DNA from: JAICMB01 sp035295125
GTDB taxonomy: Bacteria; Acidobacteriota; Terriglobia; Bryobacterales; Bryobacteraceae
Direction of reading: 5' to 3'
Assembly (NCBI GenBank): GCA_035295125.1
Contig: DATGJP010000102.1
Coordinates: 124,001 to 188,000 of the forward strand
Length of the DNA: 64,000 nucleotides
Shown: positions 52,078 to 61,167 of the stretch, piece by piece
How positions within the stretch are numbered: position 1 is the stretch's first letter
Layout: the number at the start of each line of letters is the position of its first letter
Notes under the pieces: generated by a model
Database searches by the model: none
Told to the model about the DNA's origin: nothing
What the model saw: the letters and a program-made list of their open reading frames with translations, nothing else
Program-made: the position numbers and the translations under genes

Positions 52078-54519
52078 ATGATGCCGGACTTCACACGCGA
52101 CCTCCGCTACGCAGCCAGAATCCTGCAGAAAAGCCCAATCTTCACGGCAACCTCGATCGCCACCCTGGCGCTCTGCATCGGCGCCAACACGGCCGTCTTC
52201 AGCGTGGTGGACGCCGTTCTCTTACGCCCGCTGCCCTATCCGGAACCCGACCGTTTGTCGTCGATTACGGTCACCTTGCGTAGCCCCCGCGAAGAGTACA
52301 CCCAGACCTCGCATACCGGCCGTACCTGGCAGCTTCTCAACCAGCGCGCCACGACGTTCGAGCCGGCTGCCTATTCCGGCGTGAACGGCGTGAATCTCGG
52401 CGCATCCGGTACGGCGGAATACGTCCGGCAGCAGCGCATCACCGCGGGCTTCTTTCATGTCTTGGGCATCTCGCCGATAGCTGGTCGCGAATTCACGGCC
52501 GACGAAGACCGCCCCGGAGGCCCGGCTGTGGCCATCATGAGCACCGCGCTGTGGAAGCGGGCCTTTAACGGCGACCCTTCGATTCTCGGCCAGGCAATTA
52601 ATCTGCGCGGCCGCGCTTTCACCGTCGTTGGCATCATGCCAACAGGCCTGCAGGACAACGAGCCTGCCGAACTCTGGACTCCCCTGCGTCCCACTCCCAC
52701 TGGCGAAGGCGCAGGCAGCAATTACGATATCGTCGCCCGCCTCAAGCCGGGAGTAAGTCCCGCCCAGGCAAATGCCGAGCTGGCCACCATTGGTGCAGCC
52801 GCATTCCATGAAATGCCGTATGGCAAGGATGCCACAGCCACCTGGGCCTTTGTTCCTTTGCAGCGTGTTTTAACCGAAGACATCCGGCGTCCGTTGATGG
52901 TCTTATGGGGCGCGGTGCTCGCCGTTCTCCTGATCGGATGCGTGAACATCACCGGACTGCTGCTGGCGCGTGCCGCCACGCGAACGCGCGAAGTGGCGAC
53001 GCGAATGGCCCTGGGCAGTGGACGCGCCGCCGTCATGCGGCAGCTTTTCGCCGAAAGCGTCCTCCTGGCCGGCGCAGGTGGAGTTGCCGGCATATTCCTC
53101 GGCTACGCCGGTATTGCGGGTCTGAAACTTCTGATTCCCGCCAAACTGAACGTCTGGCAGAGCATCGCGCTCGATGACCGGGTGCTCGTCGCAACCATCG
53201 CCGTGGCCCTGCTCACCAGCGTCGTCTTTGGGCTGTTCCCGGCAGTCGACGCCAGCCGTCTCGATCTGCGCTCGGCGCTCACCGAAGGCGGCACGCGCGG
53301 AGTCGCCGGGTCGCACCGCCGCCTGCCCCGGCGCATCCTGATCGTTGCCGAGGTGGCGCTGGGCCTGGTGCTGCTGGTGGCTGCGGGCGTGTTAATTCGC
53401 ACCTTCTCGTACATGCGGAATCTGAATCCCGGCTTCGATGCGACGCATGTGATTACGGCGTCCGCCTCGCTTCAGGATGCCCGCTATCAGACCCCCGAAG
53501 CCATGAATCGCCTCTATGACGAAGCGCTGTCGCGAATCCGCGAGCTTCCCGGCGTCGAATCGGCCGCGGTCGCGCTCAGCCTGCCGTATGAACGCGCGCT
53601 GAACGACGGGTTCAAGAACCTCGACGGCCCCGCCGCCAGCGCAAACTCCCACATCACTGACTTCGTCTATGTGACTCCCGACTATTTCCGCGCACTACGG
53701 ATCCCAGTGCATCGAGGGCGGGCCTTCTCGATTGCCGACGGTCCCAATACTGCCCCTGTAGCGATCGTAAACGAGGCGTTCGCGAAGAAATATTTCCCGA
53801 ATCAGGAAGCTGTCGGCAGCCACCTGCAAACCGGCGGGGCCAGGCAGATCGTGGGAGTTGTGGCCGATGTGCAGCAGGTTTCAGGCTGGGGCGATTTCGG
53901 TCCGTTGGGCACGCCGCCAACACTCTACATCCCGGCTACACAAACCAGCGCCAAGTTCCTCGAAGTGGTGCACAACTGGTTTTCGCCGCAGTGGATTGTG
54001 CGGACCACCGCGCCCACCGAAGGCATCATCGCCGGCATGCAGAATGCGCTGCACACCGTCGATCCGCGCCTCCCCTTTGCAAGCTTCCGAAGCATGACCG
54101 AGGTTCGATCGCGCTCCATGGACGAACAGCGCTTCCAAGCCACGCTCCTGGGAATTCTAGCTGGACTGGCGCTGCTGCTGGCCGGAGTTGGTATTTACGG
54201 CCTGATCGCCAACTCGGTGACGGAACGCACCCGCGAATTGGGTATCCGCATGGCGCTCGGCGCCAGCCGCTCGCAGGTGATGGGCGCTGTCATTACACCG
54301 GGCATTACGCTTGCTTTGGGCGGGGTTATCGTGGGCGTTCCGCTGGCGCTAGCGTCAGCGCGAATTCTGCGCCGCCTGGTGTTCGGAGTCAAAGCGACCG
54401 ATCCGACGACTTTCGTATGGGTAGGATTGGTTCTCCTGCTTGTCGCCGCTGTGGCAAGCTTCTTCCCAGCCTTGCGCCTGCTGCGGCTGAATCCTTCTCA
54501 GACCTTGCGCGACGAGTAA
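52078..54519 (+). CDS. acidobacterial duplicated orphan permease (ADOP, MacB/FtsX-like)
   Basis: 813 residues. It begins PDFTRDLRYAARILQKSPI, the usual ADOP/MacB start, with a first membrane helix (TATSIATLALCIGANTAVF) and a periplasmic MacB_PCD domain. An FtsX block of three helices near 280-400 follows, then a second periplasmic domain and a second FtsX block at the C-terminus (LLLAGVGIYGLIANSVTERT, RELGIRMALGASRSQVMG). No ATPase gene is beside it, which is why the family is called orphan. MacB-like permeases transmit ATP-driven force across the periplasm; the partner and cargo of ADOP proteins are unknown. ATG at 52078 or 52081. Confidence 0.93.
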   Translation: MMPDFTRDLRYAARILQKSPIFTATSIATLALCIGANTAVFSVVDAVLLRPLPYPEPDRLSSITVTLRSPREEYTQTSHTGRTWQLLNQRATTFEPAAYSGVNGVNLGASGTAEYVRQQRITAGFFHVLGISPIAGREFTADEDRPGGPAVAIMSTALWKRAFNGDPSILGQAINLRGRAFTVVGIMPTGLQDNEPAELWTPLRPTPTGEGAGSNYDIVARLKPGVSPAQANAELATIGAAAFHEMPYGKDATATWAFVPLQRVLTEDIRRPLMVLWGAVLAVLLIGCVNITGLLLARAATRTREVATRMALGSGRAAVMRQLFAESVLLAGAGGVAGIFLGYAGIAGLKLLIPAKLNVWQSIALDDRVLVATIAVALLTSVVFGLFPAVDASRLDLRSALTEGGTRGVAGSHRRLPRRILIVAEVALGLVLLVAAGVLIRTFSYMRNLNPGFDATHVITASASLQDARYQTPEAMNRLYDEALSRIRELPGVESAAVALSLPYERALNDGFKNLDGPAASANSHITDFVYVTPDYFRALRIPVHRGRAFSIADGPNTAPVAIVNEAFAKKYFPNQEAVGSHLQTGGARQIVGVVADVQQVSGWGDFGPLGTPPTLYIPATQTSAKFLEVVHNWFSPQWIVRTTAPTEGIIAGMQNALHTVDPRLPFASFRSMTEVRSRSMDEQRFQATLLGILAGLALLLAGVGIYGLIANSVTERTRELGIRMALGASRSQVMGAVITPGITLALGGVIVGVPLALASARILRRLVFGVKATDPTTFVWVGLVLLLVAAVASFFPALRLLRLNPSQTLRDE

Positions 54520-54529
54520 TCTGACCCCG

Positions 54530-55036
54530 CTACTTCTTCGTGAATTGCAGCGTTGCCGTGCCCTGCTGGCCTTGAGTGGAGCTCTCCTGAATCTCCAGCG
54601 TCATGCGCTTGCCGTCGTCTGAAATGGTGCGCACCCAGTGACCGTTCACCACCTCGCCGCTGGTATGCTTTGCAACCCATTCCGTGCTCATCTTGTTGCC
54701 GTCGATAGTGGTCTTACAAGTCTGCATGTACGGGCCGATCTGGTTGACCGTCTCCGAACCATCCAGGTTCATGTTGAGCGTTGTCGTCATGATGCCCAGG
54801 TAAAGCAGGGGAACAATCGCATTGCTCGGCTCTTTGAAGACCGATTCGACAGCCAACTTGTCGCCGTGTTTCTTGATCGTCTGTCGTAAGCCGTCCGGCG
54901 GCGTCACTGTCCCTGTGCTCGATGCTTTGTCGATGTTCCATTTGCCCTCAAACGACTGCTCCGGGGCGCCGCCCACGGAATCAGCTACAGCGAGGGCCGT
55001 AAAAAGTAGTAATGATATGCTTAGCCTCTGATACAC
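54530..55036 (-). CDS. secreted hypothetical protein
   Basis: About 168 residues from a GTG at 55036, where GGAG lies 8 bases upstream; the longer ATG start at 55084 gives a basic, non-signal-like leader. Signal peptide RLSISLLLFTALAVADS. The mature part reads FEGKWNIDKASSTGTVTPP, then TVNQIGPYMQTCKTTIDGN and HWVRTISDDGKRMTLEIQ, which looks like the lipocalin-like small beta-barrel proteins common in acidobacteria (W near the start, repeated strand pattern). Function unknown. It converges on ADOP and diverges from the tannase-like gene. Confidence 0.8.
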   Translation of the reverse strand: MYQRLSISLLLFTALAVADSVGGAPEQSFEGKWNIDKASSTGTVTPPDGLRQTIKKHGDKLAVESVFKEPSNAIVPLLYLGIMTTTLNMNLDGSETVNQIGPYMQTCKTTIDGNKMSTEWVAKHTSGEVVNGHWVRTISDDGKRMTLEIQESSTQGQQGTATLQFTKK

Positions 55037-55117
55037 GACTGCTCTCCTATCTCTTGGACCACTGCTTGCCCGCTGCCATTTCATAAAAAATCGTCAAACA
55101 GGCATAATGAAATACTG

Positions 55118-56692
55118 ATGAAACTCCTTCCCATCGCCCTGTTTGCGTCCCTCGCCGCGGTTTGCCTCCCGGCCGCCGCGGCCAACTGCGAAGGCTTATC
55201 GACGCTGGCTCTTGCCAACACGACAATCAGCACGGCAGCGTCAGTGGTTGCAGGCGACTTCACGCCACCCGAAGGCGGTGCGCTTAAGAGCGTGCCGGCG
55301 TTCTGCCGCGTCGCGGGCGTCATCAAGCCTGCCGCCGATTCGAATATCCAGTTTGAAGTGTGGATGCCGGCGTCCGGCTGGAACGGCAAATTCCAGGGCA
55401 TCGGCAATGGAGGCTACGCCGGCTCCATCGGCTATGGCGCAATGGGCGCCGCCGTCCGGCATGGCTACGCCACCGCCTCCACCGACACCGGCCATCACGC
55501 CGGCGGGACGGATTCAGCCTGGGCGCTCGACCACCCCGACAAGGTTACCGACTTTGGCTATCGCGCCATCCACGAAACTGCCGACAAGGCCAAAGCCATC
55601 ATAAAGGCCTACTACGGCGAGCCGGCGCGTCACTCCTATTTCAGTTCCTGCTCCAACGGCGGACGGCAGGCGCTGATGGAAGCACAGCGCTTCCCCAATG
55701 ATTATGACGGCATCATCGCCGGCGCCCCTGCCAACCACTGGACCCACCTGCTTGCCGCAGCCATCTGGGACATGCAGGCGACCATGGTCGACCCGGCCAG
55801 CTACATTCCTGCCCCCAAGCTGCCCGCCATCGAGAATGCCGCGCTCGAAGCCTGCGACGCCCGCGATGGCGTGAAGGACGGCGTCATCGACGATCCGTCA
55901 GCCTGCCACTTCGATCCTTCCGTCCTGCTCTGCAAAGATGCCGATTCGAACAGTTGCCTCACCGCTCCCCAGATCGAAGCGCTGAAGAAGATCTATGGCG
56001 GGCCGAAGACGTCGAAGGGCGAGCAACTCCTCGTCGGTTTTTCGCCGGGCGGCGAGACGGGGCTTGGCGGTTGGGCGGCCTGGATCACTGGTGCCGCGCC
56101 GGGGAAAAGCCTGCAATACGCGTTCGGCAATGGTTTCTTCTCGAACATTCTCTACACCAAGCCGGACTGGGATTTCCACACCTTCAATCCGGACAAGGAC
56201 CCCAAGGTCGCGGACGAGAAAGAGGCCAAGAACTTCAACGCCACCGATACCGATCTGAAAGCCTTCCGAAAGCACGGCGGCAAGCTGATCCTCTATCACG
56301 GCTGGAGTGACGCGGCCATTCCGCCCATGAACACAGTTCTCTATTACCAGGGCGTCGTCGCGAAGATGGGTGCGAAGGATTCCGCCGAGTTTGTGCGCCT
56401 TTTCATGGTGCCCGGAATGCAACATTGCGGTGGTGGCCCCGGACCGAGCGATTTCGGCGAGGGAGCGATCACCGGCGGCTCGCCCGATGACGATATCCAA
56501 GCCGCGCTCGAACAATGGGTGGAGGGTGCGAAGGCCCCCGAACGGCTCATCGCGAAGAAGCATAAGACCGGTCCAACCAGTGAGGTGGTCCGCAGCCGGC
56601 CGTTGTGTGCCTTCCCGATGGTGGCGCGCTGGAAAGGCCAGGGCAGCACCGACGACGCCGCCAACTTCGACTGCGTCAAGCCTGCGAAATAG
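55118..56692 (+). CDS. tannase/feruloyl esterase family alpha/beta hydrolase
   Basis: 524 residues. Signal peptide MKLLPIALFASLAAVCLPAAA. The fold is the tannase/feruloyl esterase type: PAFCRVAGVIKPAADSNI, GWNGKFQGIGNGGYAG, DTGHHAGGTDSAWAL, and the nucleophile in FSSCSNGGRQAL near residue 175. Asp and His of the triad are expected in LYHGWSDAAIPP and GMQHCGGGPGPS. Paired cysteines (the CS-D-HC motif) flank the triad. It is secreted and would cleave ester-linked phenolics such as ferulate or gallate from plant material. This suits a soil organism. Confidence 0.92.
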   Translation: MKLLPIALFASLAAVCLPAAAANCEGLSTLALANTTISTAASVVAGDFTPPEGGALKSVPAFCRVAGVIKPAADSNIQFEVWMPASGWNGKFQGIGNGGYAGSIGYGAMGAAVRHGYATASTDTGHHAGGTDSAWALDHPDKVTDFGYRAIHETADKAKAIIKAYYGEPARHSYFSSCSNGGRQALMEAQRFPNDYDGIIAGAPANHWTHLLAAAIWDMQATMVDPASYIPAPKLPAIENAALEACDARDGVKDGVIDDPSACHFDPSVLLCKDADSNSCLTAPQIEALKKIYGGPKTSKGEQLLVGFSPGGETGLGGWAAWITGAAPGKSLQYAFGNGFFSNILYTKPDWDFHTFNPDKDPKVADEKEAKNFNATDTDLKAFRKHGGKLILYHGWSDAAIPPMNTVLYYQGVVAKMGAKDSAEFVRLFMVPGMQHCGGGPGPSDFGEGAITGGSPDDDIQAALEQWVEGAKAPERLIAKKHKTGPTSEVVRSRPLCAFPMVARWKGQGSTDDAANFDCVKPAK

Positions 56693-56694
56693 AC

Positions 56695-56768
56695 GTGGAA
56701 GGGTAAAGCGGGCTTCAGCCGGCCTTTGGAGCTCACCGGGAACGCCACGGGCGAAAACGCCTGCCCCG
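56695..56768. repeat. composite palindromic repeat, copy 3
   Basis: GTGGAAGGGTAAAGC, then GGGCTTCAGCCGGCC, TTTGGA and a right arm GGGCGAAAACGCCTGCCCC. The layout matches copies at 2211 and 51755, but the left hairpin arm has been replaced by a related CTTCAG-type palindrome. It sits between the convergent tannase-like and P450 genes. Confidence 0.7.
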
Positions 56769-56828
56769 TAAAGCGGTTTGAAAAGGTGGGGTCAGAAGCG
56801 GTGTAATACCCATTTTTTGCGAGCGGCG

Positions 56829-58013
56829 TTACGCCGCAAAATCGTGCGTGCGACGACCAGTCCCCAGCCGAATCGGCAACGCAGCCGGCCCAAGCACATG
56901 GAGCGCTTTTCGCGGTTCGAGCGGCTGATCATTCGCAAATTCGATCGTCTCGAATCGCGCCATCAGATCGGAAAAAACAATCTTTGCCTCCATCCGCGAC
57001 AGAGCCGCGCCGAGGCAAAAATGAATGCCGTGCCCGAACGCAACGTGCGGGTTGGGGTTGCGCGCGATATCGAAGCGCTCCGGGTCGGCAAACTGCTTCG
57101 GATCCCGATTAGCCGACCCCATCATCGGCAGCACCAGTGCGCCCGCCGGGATCTTCTGACCGTGTAATTCAACCTCACGCCGCGGCGTACGCATCGTCCA
57201 CTGGAACGGCGACCGGTATCTCAGCGCTTCCTCAATCGCCGATGCCATCAACTCCGGCGCAGCACGGAGCCGGGCCATCTGGTCGGGATGTTCCAGCAAG
57301 CTGACCATCGCGTTGTTGATGAGATCGGTTGTTGTCTCCTGCCCCGCAACCACCAGGAGTTGAAAGAAGCCGAGGATCTCGGCCTGCGTGAGCCGCTCGC
57401 CGTCCACCTCTGCCTCGATCAGCCTTGTCAGCAGATCATCCTGAGGATAGGCGCGTCGCTGCGCGATCATCCTGCCGAGGTACTCGTTCATCTCCTCGCT
57501 CACCGCCATGAAATCGTGAAGGGATTGCGCGGCTTCCGGTCCGCCGGAACGGCTATAACTGATCCGCAAAATCGTATCGCTCCAGCGTTTGTAGAGCGCC
57601 CAATCGGAAACCGGAATGCCGATCATCCCGGCGATCACCTTCATGGGTAGCGGTACCGAAAACTCTGCGGCGAGGTCGATTTCGCGGCGCTCGCCGAGCC
57701 CATCCAGCAGTTCCCGCGAAAGCTCCCGAATGCGCGGCTCGAGATTCGCGATCATCCTCGGCGTGAACGCCCGTGAAATCAGGCCGCGCTGCTTCGTGTG
57801 TGCCGGCGGATCGCTAAAGACGAACCAGTTCTTAGGCGCCGGCACCGCGGAGCTGAACGTTTCCGGGTCGTTGAGCACCCATTTGACGGCTTCGTAATCG
57901 AAAACCATCCACCCATTGAACGGCGGCGGAACGTGAAACAAGGGCGCGACGGCGCGCATTTGCTGGTAAAACGGATACGGATTGCGGCGGACTTCATCAG
58001 AAAACGGGTTCAT
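56829..58013 (-). CDS. cytochrome P450
   Basis: 394 residues from ATG 58013, normal length for a soluble bacterial P450; the frame is open upstream into addA. It starts NPFSDEVRRNPYPFYQQM. I-helix oxygen-binding motif is VVAGQETTTDLINN near 229, K-helix ExxR is EALRYR, and the heme-binding loop is FGHGIHFCLGAALSRME with Cys near 331. The sequence resembles the CYP102-unrelated soluble CYP107/CYP125-like class; the substrate is not readable. Partner ferredoxin genes are absent from the window. It follows addA by 37 bases on the same strand, an unusual pairing that may be chance. Confidence 0.94.
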   Translation of the reverse strand: MNPFSDEVRRNPYPFYQQMRAVAPLFHVPPPFNGWMVFDYEAVKWVLNDPETFSSAVPAPKNWFVFSDPPAHTKQRGLISRAFTPRMIANLEPRIRELSRELLDGLGERREIDLAAEFSVPLPMKVIAGMIGIPVSDWALYKRWSDTILRISYSRSGGPEAAQSLHDFMAVSEEMNEYLGRMIAQRRAYPQDDLLTRLIEAEVDGERLTQAEILGFFQLLVVAGQETTTDLINNAMVSLLEHPDQMARLRAAPELMASAIEEALRYRSPFQWTMRTPRREVELHGQKIPAGALVLPMMGSANRDPKQFADPERFDIARNPNPHVAFGHGIHFCLGAALSRMEAKIVFSDLMARFETIEFANDQPLEPRKALHVLGPAALPIRLGTGRRTHDFAA

Positions 58014-58050
58014 CGAGCCGTAAGACTCCCGTCGTGACAAAGCTGTGACA

Positions 58051-61000
58051 CTATTCTGCAAAGAGCGACGCCTGCCGCGCGACTGACGGCGGAGCTTCCC
58101 ACTCCACCCATCCATTCGCCACAAGGGGGAAGTACAGGCCCAGCCGCACCGGACGCGTATCCTGCTTCGTAAACAGCCGCGCGTACGCTTCGAGTTGCGC
58201 CTGGTAGCGGAGCTTTTCGGTCGCCAGGAATGCCTCGACCGAGGTGCCCTCGTGAGTTCCCGTCTTGTAATCGATAATCCACCGGACGCCCGCGTCATCA
58301 ACGAAAGTCCGGTCAATTACAGCGCGCACGAGCTTCCCGTCGGTAACGCCCGAAAGCGTGAGCTCAGAAGCAGCTTCCGCGTGAGCCGCGAGCACCCAAC
58401 GCCCACGCGAATCCGCTAGCATCCGAATCAACGCAAGCATGACGCTCTCCGAAGCCGCCTCCACTTCCGCCGGAGAAACCCCGAGGTTCAACAAAGCACC
58501 CCGAAATCCAGTTTTTCGAACCCGTTCCGCCGTCCAAGCGCCAGAACCCTCCCGGGCAATACGCTGCAGAAACGAGTGCACAACCGTCCCGACATGCCGA
58601 GCCGTATCGCTAACCCAATCAAATGTGACGTCCGGAGCCGGGGCGGTCTCGACATCCGAATGAACCCACCGAACCGCCCGAGGGGGCGCGGGCAATTCCC
58701 ACGCCACCGGCAACCGCCGAACCATGTGATGCAGGCTGTCAGCCTGCGGCGGATTTGCAATCCGCCCCCCCGCTGATCGAAACAAACCTTCCAACATCGG
58801 CCACAAAATCCCCAAAAACGACCCCGACGCGGCACTAACCGACCCATCCCGCTCGCTCACCCGCCCACACCCCAACAAATGCAAAGCCCCCCGAGCCCGA
58901 GTCACCGCGACATAAAACAGCCGGACCCCCTCGTAACGAGCCTTTTCCTTGTCGATGTGGCCCAGGTACCTATGAATCTCATCCTTAGCCCCACTCTCCG
59001 GAATCGGAGCAAACAAAACCTGGTCCTCGCCCGGCTCATGCCAAACCATCAGCGGGCTTTCCTCCACCTTCGGTGGACTCCCGATCCCCGGCACCACGAC
59101 AGTATCGAACTCCAGCCCCTTAGCCTTATGGATCGTCATGATCTGAACCGCGCCATCCGCGCTAGTGTCGGGCTGAGCAAATAGCTCCGCCACCTGCGCC
59201 CGGAACAACTCAAAATCGGCGATCTCCCCGCCCCGATCCAGCCCCTCGAGCACGTCGAAATAAGCGTTTGCGTTCTCTAAATCCGTGACATCGGTGACGC
59301 AAGCCGGACCACCCAATCGAAGCCACGTCCGCTCCACCCACTGCCGCAGCGTCCACCGCCCCCGCTCGCCCAAAGCGCTCTCCAAAACCGGCCAAACTCT
59401 TGCCAGGCGTCCCTCTGCGCGCAACAGCGACGGAATCGTAGCCGACCGGTCCCCGCCAGCAATCGCATGCAACTCCTCCAGCGAAAGTCCGCACCAGGGC
59501 GCCCGCAACACGGCGAGCCAAGATATCCGATCCCCCACGTGTAGCAAAGCGAACGTGAGCGCCATCAGGTCCTGCACCAGGGCACGCTGTCCCAATTCGT
59601 CGATCTCGATTGCCTGGTAAGGAATGCCGGCGCGTTTCAGCTCGGCGATGATCGCCGGCAAATGCGACCGCGCACGCACCAGGACGGCAACCGAACCGCC
59701 CGCCGGCGCATCCGAAACCAACCCCCGAACGCACGCCGCTTCCTCGTCCTTTCCCGCCTCTCCAAGGAACGCGTGCAAGCTGACCGTACCCGCGCGCTCG
59801 ACGTGCGCCGCCTCCGCCGCACTATACGAAACCGCCCCCTTCGCCATGTCTTCCCGCGCCGGAAACGCCGTCGCAAAAGTACTATTCACCCACTCGATAA
59901 TCCCGGCGCCCGACCGGAAATTCACGCTGAGCGTCAAAGGCTCCGGCTGAATCCGCCCGATCCCGTATTGCCACGCCTTTAAAAACAGCCCAACCTCCGC
60001 CTGCCGGAACCGATAGATCGACTGCATCGGGTCGCCCACCAGGAACAGAGTGCGACCATCTCCCGGCTCCCAGGTCTGCGTCAGCTTCTCGAGCAGTTCA
60101 AACTGCGTGTACGACGTATCCTGAAATTCGTCCACCAGGACGTGCCGCAGCCGATACCCGAGCGCCAACCCCAGGTCCGTCGGTCCCGTCGCGTCCCCGA
60201 GCGCCCGCAACGACGCCAGGGTCAGCTCCGTGAAATCGGTGCACGACCGCTCGCGAAAGACATACCGCAGATTCCCCACCGCAATCGGCAGAACCTCGAC
60301 AATGGCCTGCAGCGCCCGCCACTGCGTCTCCGGGAAGTGCACCGGCGGTAAATCGCGAGCCTCATGCAGGCGCTTCCGAAATTCATCGTTCCCCTCCAGG
60401 CTGCGGGCCAACGCATTCTTCTTGCGCCATTTGCCATCCTGCGTGAGCAACTCGTTCGCGAACTCCCGCCAATCGTCCGGTTCCGCGCGAAGCCCCGCCT
60501 CTCGCGCCGAAGCCCGCAATCCCGCGATCTCCTCCTCCACAATGGTCGCGAGGCAGCGTTCCACCTGGTCGCGCATCGCCCCCACGTGCCGCAGCCATTG
60601 ATCGCGCTTCTCGAGCATTCCCGCAACCAACGACTGCACGCGCTCGAAGTTGTTGTCGAGATGCAGAAGCAGGCTCGCAATCGCGTCGGGATTGTCCTCG
60701 CCAACCAGCGTCATCCGTGCCGCTTCGGCATACAGGGCACTCGCGTTTTCGATGATCTCCGGCATTGCGCCGAGACCCGAAACCCACGGCATCTGCCGCG
60801 CAATCGACGCGCACAGAGAATCGATAGTCTGTATGCGAATGCGAGCGGGATTCTCGATCAATTGCCACGCTGCCGCACTGTCCACATCGAGAACCGCACG
60901 CGCCAGGTCGTAAGTGATCGCTTTGTGCGCTTGCTCAGGCCGCGGTCCCCGAGCCAACCGCAGCGCCTCCACCACCCGCGACCGCATCTCGGCCGCCGCC

Positions 61001-61167
61001 TTCCTCGTAAACGTGATCGCCAGGATCGACTCCGGCGCTTCGACCAACGACAGCAGCCGCAAATAGCGTTGAATGAGCAGTTCCGTCTTGCCCGAACCCG
61101 CCGGCGCGCGGACGATGAATGACGTCGCGGAATCGAGCGCCCGCGCGCGTGCTTCGCTATCCGTCAT
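58051..61167 (-). CDS. addA: UvrD-type helicase-nuclease, AddA-like
   Basis: 1038 residues from ATG 61167, overlapping the AddB-like stop by 11 bases (ATG 61176 is an alternative). Superfamily 1 helicase: Walker A RAPAGSGKTELL near 20, Walker B VDEFQDTSYTQFELL near 347, GDPMQSIYRFRQAEV, and late motifs TIHKAKGLEFDTVVVPG and FYVAVTRARGAL. C-terminal PD-(D/E)xK nuclease: WIIDYKTGTHEG near 965. With AddB it would unwind and resect double-strand breaks for recombination. Odd feature: codons about 801-812 (RIANPPQADSLH) come from two perfect palindromes in tandem, still in frame. Confidence 0.92.
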   Translation of the reverse strand: MTDSEARARALDSATSFIVRAPAGSGKTELLIQRYLRLLSLVEAPESILAITFTRKAAAEMRSRVVEALRLARGPRPEQAHKAITYDLARAVLDVDSAAAWQLIENPARIRIQTIDSLCASIARQMPWVSGLGAMPEIIENASALYAEAARMTLVGEDNPDAIASLLLHLDNNFERVQSLVAGMLEKRDQWLRHVGAMRDQVERCLATIVEEEIAGLRASAREAGLRAEPDDWREFANELLTQDGKWRKKNALARSLEGNDEFRKRLHEARDLPPVHFPETQWRALQAIVEVLPIAVGNLRYVFRERSCTDFTELTLASLRALGDATGPTDLGLALGYRLRHVLVDEFQDTSYTQFELLEKLTQTWEPGDGRTLFLVGDPMQSIYRFRQAEVGLFLKAWQYGIGRIQPEPLTLSVNFRSGAGIIEWVNSTFATAFPAREDMAKGAVSYSAAEAAHVERAGTVSLHAFLGEAGKDEEAACVRGLVSDAPAGGSVAVLVRARSHLPAIIAELKRAGIPYQAIEIDELGQRALVQDLMALTFALLHVGDRISWLAVLRAPWCGLSLEELHAIAGGDRSATIPSLLRAEGRLARVWPVLESALGERGRWTLRQWVERTWLRLGGPACVTDVTDLENANAYFDVLEGLDRGGEIADFELFRAQVAELFAQPDTSADGAVQIMTIHKAKGLEFDTVVVPGIGSPPKVEESPLMVWHEPGEDQVLFAPIPESGAKDEIHRYLGHIDKEKARYEGVRLFYVAVTRARGALHLLGCGRVSERDGSVSAASGSFLGILWPMLEGLFRSAGGRIANPPQADSLHHMVRRLPVAWELPAPPRAVRWVHSDVETAPAPDVTFDWVSDTARHVGTVVHSFLQRIAREGSGAWTAERVRKTGFRGALLNLGVSPAEVEAASESVMLALIRMLADSRGRWVLAAHAEAASELTLSGVTDGKLVRAVIDRTFVDDAGVRWIIDYKTGTHEGTSVEAFLATEKLRYQAQLEAYARLFTKQDTRPVRLGLYFPLVANGWVEWEAPPSVARQASLFAE
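58731..58766. repeat. tandem palindromes inside the addA coding sequence
   Basis: GCAGGCT / AGCCTGC (58731-58747, 3-base loop) is joined directly to GGCGGATT / AATCCGCC (58748-58766, 3-base loop). Both stems are perfect. On the coding strand they translate to RIANPPQADSL without a stop. The layout is like the twin palindromes at 44449-44486. Confidence 0.85.
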
